From assembly GCA_031396695.1 (NCBI GenBank), contig JANNLG010000040.1, positions 1 through 13,666 on the forward strand: DNA of 13,666 nucleotides. The letters are read 5' to 3'. This document shows positions 6,346 to 12,338 of this stretch, in pieces. Every line of letters starts with the position of its first letter. The first letter of the stretch is position 1. Position numbers and translations under genes: made by a program. This stretch comes from VGRW01 sp031396695 (GTDB lineage: Bacteria; Myxococcota_A; UBA9160; SZUA-336). Below the pieces are notes generated by a model, which worked only from the letters and a program-made list of their open reading frames with translations, searched no databases and had not been told where the DNA came from.

Positions 6346-7298
6346 AGTACGGGCCCGAGAACCCGGAGGCGACCTACATTCCGCACGCGTTCGAGGAGCG
6401 CATCTTCGACACGGGCGAAGTCCAGTTGAACCACGCGGTCGCGGGCTCGGCAAAGTCTCCCGCGCTGCTGCTGATTCCCGGCCAGACCGAGTCGTGGTGG
6501 GGCTTCGAGAAGGCGATGCAGATCCTGCAGGAGAGCTTCCAGATCTTCGCCGTCGATCTGCGCGGCCAGGGTCGCTCGACCCGTACACCGGGGCGCTACA
6601 CGCTCGACAACATGGGCAACGACCTCGCGCGCTTCATCGCGCTCGGGATCAAGCGGCCGGTGATCGTCAGCGGCTTGTCGTCGGGCGGCGTGCTCTCCGC
6701 GTGGCTCTCGGCATACGGCCCGCCCGGCCTGATTCGCGGCTGCCACTACGAGGATCCGCCGCTGTTCTCGTCCGAGACCCGCCCGGCCTGCGGACCGTCG
6801 ATCCGACAGGCGATCGGCCCGATCTTCGCGATGTGGAGCAAGTTCCTGGGCGATCAGTGGAGCGTCGGCGATTGGCAGGGCATGCAGAAGGCCGCGCCGA
6901 ACGAGCTGCCCGCGTGGATGGGTGCGCTGGTGCGCGTCGCCTCCGAAGGCGGCGCGGAGCCGCCCCAGAATTTGAAGGAGTACGACCCGGAGTGGGCGCG
7001 CGCGTTCTGGACCGGCACGGTCGCCGCGAGCTGCGATCACGCGCGCATGCTCGCGCGCGTGAAGGTCTCCGTGCTGTTCACGCACCACTTCCGCATGGTC
7101 GACGAGACGACGGGGCATCTGATGGGCGCGATCTCCGACCTGCAGGCCGCGCGTGCCTGCGAGCTCGTGCGCGGCGCGGGCCAGAAGGTCGACTACCAGT
7201 CGTTCCCTACCATGGGTCACTCGATGCACGGTCAGGATCCGGAGCTGTTCGCGCGCACACTCACGGCCTGGGCGGCGACGCTGCCGAATCCCCTGTGA
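6342..7298 (+). CDS. Alpha/beta hydrolase, second of two
   Basis: 318 residues from GTG at 6342, which overlaps the preceding TGA (GTGA). Visible core features are LLLIPGQTES (42-51, oxyanion side), AVDLRGQGRS (70-79), and a nucleophile elbow VSGLSSGG with S113 in the G-x-S-x-G position. The catalytic base is probably H293 in PTMGHSMHG (289-297). Candidate acids are D138 after strand 6 (HYEDPP) and D254 in FRMVDE. Between about 140 and 235 lies a long, Trp-rich lid (three WxG or WS segments), different from the lid of the first hydrolase; the two are not recent duplicates. No signal peptide is present. As last gene of the lyase operon it probably acts in the same pathway, perhaps on another ester or lactone step. 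The substrate is unknown. Confidence 0.83.
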   Translation: MKYGPENPEATYIPHAFEERIFDTGEVQLNHAVAGSAKSPALLLIPGQTESWWGFEKAMQILQESFQIFAVDLRGQGRSTRTPGRYTLDNMGNDLARFIALGIKRPVIVSGLSSGGVLSAWLSAYGPPGLIRGCHYEDPPLFSSETRPACGPSIRQAIGPIFAMWSKFLGDQWSVGDWQGMQKAAPNELPAWMGALVRVASEGGAEPPQNLKEYDPEWARAFWTGTVAASCDHARMLARVKVSVLFTHHFRMVDETTGHLMGAISDLQAARACELVRGAGQKVDYQSFPTMGHSMHGQDPELFARTLTAWAATLPNPL

Positions 7299-7369
7299 TC
7301 GTGGTGGAGCACGCGGGCGCGCGCACCGCTTTGTAGATTGCGCTCGCGAGTTCTACCTGGCGTCGGCAG

Positions 7370-8665
7370 CTACAGCGACTTCAGGAACTCGACGAGGTCG
7401 TTCATCTCCGCCGCGCTCAGTCCGAGCGAGAAGTTCGCGTCGTAGTGGGCCACGACGTCGAGCAGTGTCGCGAAGCGGCCGTCGTGGTAGAAGCCGCCCT
7501 TCGCGTGCGACCACAGGCCACGCAAGGGCGCCGTGCGGTAGCGGCCGTCGGGCGAGCGGTCGGCCTGAAACGAGTCGATGCCGATCGCTTCCGGCGTGTG
7601 CAGGTTCCAGCCCGGCTCGGTGTAGAGCGGCGGCACATGGCAGCCGCTGCACTCCGCCGTGCCGGAGAACAGAGCCTTGCCGCGGCTGGCGGCAGCGGCG
7701 TCGAAGCTGCCGCGCGGTGGAGACGGCGGCTCGAGCGAGAGCTGATAGGCGTGCAGCGCCGGGAGCTTGGGCGTGACCAAGTCGGGCTCGTGCCGTACCG
7801 AATACAGACCCGCGCGCGCCGCGACCGGGAAGCGCGCCGGATCGTTCAGGCGCGCGTCCTCGAATGTGCCCTGGCCGTGCATCTCGAGCACCGCTACGAA
7901 CGCGTTCCAGTACGGGATGCCGCCCCACGCGCCCGTCCAGGTGTGCAGGTTCACGCCGGCCAGTCCAAATGCCGGCGGGATCAAGGTCGCAGCCGTCTCG
8001 TCGTCGGGCCGGAAGCCCTTCCCGTCGAGGGATAGCAGGGCGTCGAACTTGCCCGGGCCCCAGGCGGCGAGCACGCGCCGAACGGTTGCCTCGTCGACGC
8101 CGAGCAGGTCGACGAATGGCTGCAAGTTCGGGGCGAGCGAGATCACCGCGCCGACGTTCAGGTCGCGGTTCGCCCAGCCGTCGAGGCGCCGGCCGACGCC
8201 GGGCGCGAGCGAGTCGTCGACGGTGGAGTGGCACAGCGCGCACTGGATGCCGATCGAGCGCAGCCCCGCCCCGCCGGGCTGCTGGAAGGCCTTCACGCCG
8301 ACGACGGCGTCGAGTCGCAGGAGCGCCAGCGTCACTCCGACGTCGTCGAGGTCCACCTTCCCGCGCGCGAGCTCGCGGCGCAGGCGCTTGGGCAGCGCCG
8401 CGGCGTCGACCTTCAAGCCGACGGCCAGCGCCTGGCGCGGCGTCAGCCCGTCGCCGACCCCTCCGAACGCCGCTCCCTCGATCGCCTCGTGCAGGCGCAG
8501 AGCGTCGCCCCAAAACACCTCGTCGCCGAACGTGTCGAAGCGGAAGATGCGCTGGCCCTCGCGCAGTTGCTCCCGCTCCACGTCGTGAGCCGCGCCGACG
8601 GATGCGAACAGACAGCAGAGCCCGAATCCCAGCCGCGCGACCCATACACCGAATCGAGTGTGCAT
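7370..8665 (-). CDS. Periplasmic di-heme c-type cytochrome
   Basis: 431 residues. A signal peptide spans about 1-27 (hydrophobic 7-24, probable cleavage after GAA). Two CXXCH haem-attachment sites are present: C142-C145-H146 (CALCH) and C339-C342-H343 (CSGCH). The second is followed by YRTAPLRGLW (376-385) and KGGFYHDGRF, a stretch typical of di-haem cytochromes related to the MauG/cytochrome c peroxidase and 'thiol oxidoreductase' groups. The first domain sits in a longer, less typical context. It should carry electrons or act as a periplasmic oxidase or peroxidase; which one is not clear. The ATG at 8665 was chosen because it starts the signal peptide and has GAGGGAG 6 bases upstream (8672-8678). 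It converges with the hydrolase operon (71-base gap, no clear terminator) and diverges from the short-chain dehydrogenase. It needs a cytochrome c maturation system located elsewhere. Confidence 0.88.
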   Translation of the reverse strand: MHTRFGVWVARLGFGLCCLFASVGAAHDVEREQLREGQRIFRFDTFGDEVFWGDALRLHEAIEGAAFGGVGDGLTPRQALAVGLKVDAAALPKRLRRELARGKVDLDDVGVTLALLRLDAVVGVKAFQQPGGAGLRSIGIQCALCHSTVDDSLAPGVGRRLDGWANRDLNVGAVISLAPNLQPFVDLLGVDEATVRRVLAAWGPGKFDALLSLDGKGFRPDDETAATLIPPAFGLAGVNLHTWTGAWGGIPYWNAFVAVLEMHGQGTFEDARLNDPARFPVAARAGLYSVRHEPDLVTPKLPALHAYQLSLEPPSPPRGSFDAAAASRGKALFSGTAECSGCHVPPLYTEPGWNLHTPEAIGIDSFQADRSPDGRYRTAPLRGLWSHAKGGFYHDGRFATLLDVVAHYDANFSLGLSAAEMNDLVEFLKSL

Positions 8666-8696
8666 GACGAGCTCCCTCGTGGTTCGGCCCACTGAT

Positions 8697-8726
8697 CTGC
8701 AAGGTGAGTGCCGGATCGCATATGCT
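8697..8726 (+). promoter_or_regulatory. Weak putative promoter of the short-chain dehydrogenase
   Basis: CTGCAA (8697-8702) and TATGCT (8721-8726) are 18 bases apart in the 86-base divergent gap. The -10 box is part of an 8-bp palindrome, GCATATGC (8718-8725), which could be an operator half-site or chance. Weak match. Confidence 0.3.
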
Positions 8727-8751
8727 GTCGTTTCGCCGAGGAGGGGATCGC

Positions 8752-9513
8752 ATGTCGTTGCAGGGTCGCGTCGCACTGGTCACCGGAGGCAGCCGCGGAA
8801 TCGGCAAGGGCATCGCGCTCGGGCTCGCCGCCGACGGCGCCGACGTCGCGGTGAACTACCGCAGGGACGAGGCCGCCGCGAAGGAGACGGTCGCCGAGAT
8901 CGAGGCGCTCGGCCGCAAGGCGCGCGCGTACGCCTGCTCGGTCGACAGCTACGACGACTGCCGGCGGCTTGTCGAAGCGGCAGAGCTCGACTTCGGCTTC
9001 GTCGACATCCTGATCAACAACGCGGGCATCGCGAGCCGCGGCAACAGCGTGAAGAACACCGACCCGCTCGAGTTCGAGCGCGTGCTGAAGACGCACACGT
9101 TCGGGCCGTTCTACCTCTCCCAGCTCGTGATCCCGAAGATGCGCACGCGGCCACGAGGCGACATCGTGATGATCTCGTCGGTCGCGACGCTCGGCATGGC
9201 CGGCGGCGGCGCGCCCTACAACGTGGGCAAGGCGGGCATGGAAGCGCTCGCGCTCACGCTCGCCAAGGAAGAGAAGAAGCACGGCATCCACGTGAACATC
9301 GTCGCGCCCGGCCTGGTCGAGACGGACATGGGCAAGCGGCTGGCGAAGGCGACCATGGGCGTGTCGGACATCCGCCAGCTCGACGCGGCCATGCCGTTCG
9401 GCCGCGTCTGCCAGCCAGAAGACATCGCGAACGCCGTACGCTTCCTGGTGTCGGAGCGCGCGAGCTACATCACGGGCGAGAAGATCAACGTGTACGGCGG
9501 CGGGTCGGCCTGA
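8752..9513 (+). CDS. Short-chain dehydrogenase/reductase (classical SDR, FabG-like)
   Basis: 253 residues, the standard classical SDR length. It has the Rossmann motif TGGSRGIG (11-18), NNAG (89-92), the catalytic Ser at 142-143 (MISSVA), Y156 and K160 (YNVGK), and the usual end, PEDIANAVRFLVS...ITGEKINVYGG. Tyr and Lys are in place, so it should be an active NAD(P)-dependent oxidoreductase of a hydroxy/keto group. The basic run NYRRDE after strand 2 suits NADPH. The Asn that completes the tetrad in helix 4 seems to be His115 (VLKTHTFGPF), an unusual change. I chose ATG 8752 because it starts just before strand 1 and has AGGAGG 7 bases upstream (8739-8744); an in-frame ATG at 8704 would add 16 residues without a site. 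FabG-like sequences have many roles, so the substrate is not known. The gene is alone and divergent from the cytochrome. Confidence 0.9.
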   Translation: MSLQGRVALVTGGSRGIGKGIALGLAADGADVAVNYRRDEAAAKETVAEIEALGRKARAYACSVDSYDDCRRLVEAAELDFGFVDILINNAGIASRGNSVKNTDPLEFERVLKTHTFGPFYLSQLVIPKMRTRPRGDIVMISSVATLGMAGGGAPYNVGKAGMEALALTLAKEEKKHGIHVNIVAPGLVETDMGKRLAKATMGVSDIRQLDAAMPFGRVCQPEDIANAVRFLVSERASYITGEKINVYGGGSA

Positions 9514-9529
9514 GACGCGGGCGCGGAGC

Positions 9530-10075
9530 TCAGTCTTCGTCGTCGCGCTTCCAGGTCGCTCGCCAGCTGCACATGGCGTCGCCGTTCGTGGTGCAGGACA
9601 GCTTCTCGACCGAGATGTCTTCGACACCGTTCAGACCGAGCGTGCCGCGGATGTAGCCGCCGATCAGGAGGCACAGCTCGCGGCTCGGACTCTTGAAGTC
9701 CTGCAGCTCGACGCGCGCGCGGCCGGGCGCTTCCGGCGCCCGGTGCATCTGGCCCGCGTCGAACTGCGTCGACCAAAGCGCGAACACGCGGCTGCTCGAG
9801 GTCGAGCCGCGCAACAGGTCGCCGTAGAACTCCGCGTGCGCGCGCGCGGCGAAATCGCCCATGAACTCGAAGGCCTGATCGCGGCCGGTGCCGAGCAGAT
9901 CGGCCGCCACGCCGACCAGCGCCAGCAGGTCCTCGAGCGGGTACCAGGCGGAGTTCTTGATCGTGTCCTCGAGGTAGTGGATGTGCTCCGCCGGCAGGAG
10001 CGTGTTCGCCTCCACGCGCCGGGAGCGCAGGAACTTCACGGCGCCGAGCAGGGTCGAGCCTTTGACGCGTCCCAT
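9530..10075 (-). CDS. Small signalling-type protein resembling TIGR02265/DUF2378 (paralogue B)
   Basis: 181 residues, without signal peptide or membrane segment. It resembles the myxobacterial TIGR02265/DUF2378 family by layout: a short N-terminal helix (GAVKFLRSRR, 11-20), a WYP motif (44-46), a FYGDLL segment (83-88), ALWSTQFDAG (98-107), and a C-terminal part with a CX7C pair, C159 and C167, in SCTTNGDAMC followed by WRATW. The final part also recalls V4R (4-vinyl-reductase) ligand-binding domains. I judge this from memory of the patterns, not from a search. It is a clear duplicate of the next gene, with about half the residues shared by eye including both Cys. Its ATG lies one base after the TGA of that gene. 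It is the last gene of the kinase operon and ends 16 bases from the convergent dehydrogenase. Function unknown; a ligand sensor or adaptor for the kinase is plausible. Confidence 0.8.
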   Translation of the reverse strand: MGRVKGSTLLGAVKFLRSRRVEANTLLPAEHIHYLEDTIKNSAWYPLEDLLALVGVAADLLGTGRDQAFEFMGDFAARAHAEFYGDLLRGSTSSSRVFALWSTQFDAGQMHRAPEAPGRARVELQDFKSPSRELCLLIGGYIRGTLGLNGVEDISVEKLSCTTNGDAMCSWRATWKRDDED

Positions 10076-10076
10076 T

Positions 10077-10616
10077 TCAGTCCACCCTGTCCTTCCACGA
10101 CGCGCGCCAGGTGCAACGGTCGTCGCCCCAGACGCGGCAGGCGATCTTCTCCACCGCCAGGTCGTTCACGCCGTTCATGAGCAAGACACCCTTGAAGTAA
10201 CCCTGCGACACCAGGCACATCTCGCGCGAGGGATCCTCGTAGCCGACGATCTCCATGCGCACCTTGTTCGGAGCCTCTTCGGTCATGTGCAGCTCGCCGG
10301 TGTCGTGCTGCGTCGACCAGAGCGCGAACGCGCGGCTGGTCGAGGAGCCGGTGAGCAGATCGCCGTACACGCCGACGTGTTCACGCGCGCTCGACTCGCC
10401 CATGATCTCGAGCACCTGGTCGATCGGCCCGGTGACCAGTCGCGCCGTCGCGCGGATCAGCTCGAGCATGTCGCGCTCGGGATACCAGCCAGAGGTGCGG
10501 ATGCGCTCGTCGAGGTAATGGTGCAGCTCGCGCGGCAAGGTGGCGAGCGCCTCGGCACGGCGCTGCCGCAAGTACTTGACCGCGCCGACCAGCGCCATGC
10601 CCTTGGCGTTGCCCAC
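10077..10616 (-). CDS. Small signalling-type protein resembling TIGR02265/DUF2378 (paralogue A)
   Basis: 179 residues from GTG at 10616. The start is set by the match to the paralogue's N-terminus (VGNAKGMALVGAVKYLRQRR against MGRVKGSTLLGAVKFLRSRR) and by GAGGAG 8 bases upstream (10625-10630), which lies inside the last codons of the kinase gene. Shared landmarks are WYP at 44-46, VYGDLL at 83-88, ALWSTQHDTG, PSREMCL, and a C-terminal CX7C pair, C160 and C168, in ACRVWGDDRC followed by WRASW. The paired Cys could bind a metal or form a disulfide; in V4R domains a similar Cys pair occurs near the C-terminus. It begins only 2 bases after the kinase stop and is surely co-transcribed with it. The open frame continues far upstream antisense to nothing useful, so only this part is the gene. 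Function unknown. Confidence 0.8.
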   Translation of the reverse strand: MGNAKGMALVGAVKYLRQRRAEALATLPRELHHYLDERIRTSGWYPERDMLELIRATARLVTGPIDQVLEIMGESSAREHVGVYGDLLTGSSTSRAFALWSTQHDTGELHMTEEAPNKVRMEIVGYEDPSREMCLVSQGYFKGVLLMNGVNDLAVEKIACRVWGDDRCTWRASWKDRVD

Positions 10617-10618
10617 GG

Positions 10619-12256
10619 CTAGTGCTCCTCTTTCCCGCTCAAGTAGCGGGACAGGAGCGCGAAGAAGCTCTCGCGGTCGACGGGCTTGGTGGCGAAGTCG
10701 TCGCAGCCGGCGGCGAGACAGCGGCCGCGCTCGGCGTGCATGGCGTGCGCCGTGAGCGCGACGATCGAGCCGGTGTAGCCGCGCCTGCGCAGGATACGCG
10801 TCGCGGTGTAGCCATCCATGATGGGCATCTGCATGTCCATCAGGATCAGGTCGAAGTCGTTGCCGGCCTCGCGTGCCTCGAGCGCGCGCTCCACGCCCTG
10901 TTGGCCGTTCTCGCAGATCACGATCTCGAGTCCGAGCTTCGCGAGCAGCAGCCGGATCAGGCGCTGGTTGTCCGCGCCGTCCTCGACCAGCAGCACGCGG
11001 CCCGAGAGGCGCGGCGCCGTGACGCGCACGACGCCGCTGCGCGGCGTGTCGGCGGCGGCATCGTCGACGGGCAGCGTTCGCTCGATGCCCTCGAGCGAGC
11101 CGGTCGGCAGCGACACGCGCACGGTGGTGCCGAGGCCGGGCTCGCTCTCGAATTCGATCGAGCCGTCCATCAGCTCGCACAGGTGCTTCGAAATCGTCAG
11201 CCCGAGACCCGTGCCACCGTAGCGGCGCGTGGTCGAGCCGTCGGCCTGGCGGAAGGGGCGGAACAGGCGCGAGCGCTCGGCGCTGGAGATGCCGATGCCC
11301 GTGTCGGTCACTTCGAACACGATCCGACTCGAGCCGCCGGAATCGCGCAGCGATGCGCGCAGGCGCACCGAGCCGACCTCGGTGAACTTCAGCCCGTTGC
11401 CGACCAGATTGATCAGCACCTGGCGCACGCGCGTGGGGTCGCCCTCGATGCGCACCGGCAGCGCGTTCTCGAACTCGACCTGGAACGGCACGCCCTTGGC
11501 TTCCGCGCGCACGCGCATCAGCCGCGCGACGTCGCGCACGATCGCGATCGGCGAGTACGCGACGCGTTCGAGCTCGAGCCGCCCGGATTCGATCTTCGAG
11601 AGATCGAGGATGTCGTTGAGCAGCGTCAGCAGGTAGTCGCCGTTGCGCTGGATGGTCTGCAGCGCGTCGAGCGTCTCGCGCGGCGCGGACACGGAGAGCG
11701 CCTGATCGAGCAGCTCCTCGGTGAAGCCGAGGATCGCCGTCATGGGCGTGCGGATCTCGTGACTCACGTTGGCCAGGAACTCGCTCTTCACGCGCGTGGT
11801 CTGCTCCGCGTGCAGCATCGCCTCGCGCAGCGCCGAGTTCGCCTCTTCGAGCACCTCGGCGCGGTTCTGCTCGCTGCGCAGCTTCCTGCGCTCGGACGCG
11901 TCGCGCGCGATCAGCACCAGCGTGTGACCCTGCGCGTCCTCGAGCCGGTGCAGCGCGACCAGCGCGGGCAGGTCGCCGCCGTCGCAGTGCACGAGCTTCA
12001 GCTCGACCTCGCGCGGGCGCGCGCCAGCGGCGCCGGCGCCGGTCGTGTCCGACACCAGACCGCGCCAGGTCGGCTGCATGCCGGGATGGATCAGCGAGGC
12101 GATGGGTTTGCCGGTGAGGCGCTCCACCGCGTAGCCGAGATGCCGCTCCACGGCTGCATTCGCGCCGCGAATCTGGAGATCGTCGTCGAGCACGATGACC
12201 AGATCGGACACGAGAGACAGGAGAGCCACGGCGTCCCGCTGGAGAGCCATACGCAT
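10619..12256 (-). CDS. Soluble hybrid histidine kinase: PAS, HisKA, HATPase, receiver
   Basis: 545 residues, no membrane segment, so a cytoplasmic sensor. A PAS-like sensor occupies about 5-120 (IVLDDDLQIRGANAAVERHLGY), followed by a coiled linker (120-155). The HisKA H-box is at 163-171 (NVSHEIRTP; phospho-His H166). The ATPase has the N-box (LINLVGNGLKF, 281-291), G1 with D318 (DTGIGI), an F-box (RPFRQAD) and G2 (GGTGLGL, 347-353). A receiver spans about 418-540 with acidic E425/D426, phospho-acceptor D474 (ILMDMQMP), T502 and K524. No HPt or output domain follows, so signal must pass to a separate phosphotransfer protein or regulator not seen here, or the receiver tunes the kinase. Every catalytic residue is intact. 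The start could be ATG 12256 or ATG 12250 (MRM); neither has a strong ribosome site. The two small paralogous proteins follow in the same operon; the transporter diverges from it. Confidence 0.93.
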   Translation of the reverse strand: MRMALQRDAVALLSLVSDLVIVLDDDLQIRGANAAVERHLGYAVERLTGKPIASLIHPGMQPTWRGLVSDTTGAGAAGARPREVELKLVHCDGGDLPALVALHRLEDAQGHTLVLIARDASERRKLRSEQNRAEVLEEANSALREAMLHAEQTTRVKSEFLANVSHEIRTPMTAILGFTEELLDQALSVSAPRETLDALQTIQRNGDYLLTLLNDILDLSKIESGRLELERVAYSPIAIVRDVARLMRVRAEAKGVPFQVEFENALPVRIEGDPTRVRQVLINLVGNGLKFTEVGSVRLRASLRDSGGSSRIVFEVTDTGIGISSAERSRLFRPFRQADGSTTRRYGGTGLGLTISKHLCELMDGSIEFESEPGLGTTVRVSLPTGSLEGIERTLPVDDAAADTPRSGVVRVTAPRLSGRVLLVEDGADNQRLIRLLLAKLGLEIVICENGQQGVERALEAREAGNDFDLILMDMQMPIMDGYTATRILRRRGYTGSIVALTAHAMHAERGRCLAAGCDDFATKPVDRESFFALLSRYLSGKEEH

Positions 12257-12338
12257 CCCGCATCGTCTTTCTGCTGTCCTGCCTGAATCGCGCTGGCGTG
12301 GTTATGCTTGCGACGGCCGTCGGGGCCGGGGGGAAGGC
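12257..12338. promoter_or_regulatory. Divergent promoter region between kinase operon and transporter
   Basis: This 82-base gap must serve both genes. On the + strand TATGCT (12303-12308) resembles a -10 box; TGCCTG (12280-12285), 17 bases before it, is a poor -35. I could not choose a box for the kinase direction. No operator-like repeat is obvious. Confidence 0.3.

Noticed and set aside
7299..7369. GC-rich run between the hydrolase operon and the cytochrome gene as a terminator
   Set aside because: I could pair only about 4 bp of stem and there is no T-run.
8704..8751. Earlier in-frame ATG for the short-chain dehydrogenase
   Set aside because: It would place the strong AGGAGG site inside the coding region and add 16 residues not typical of the family.
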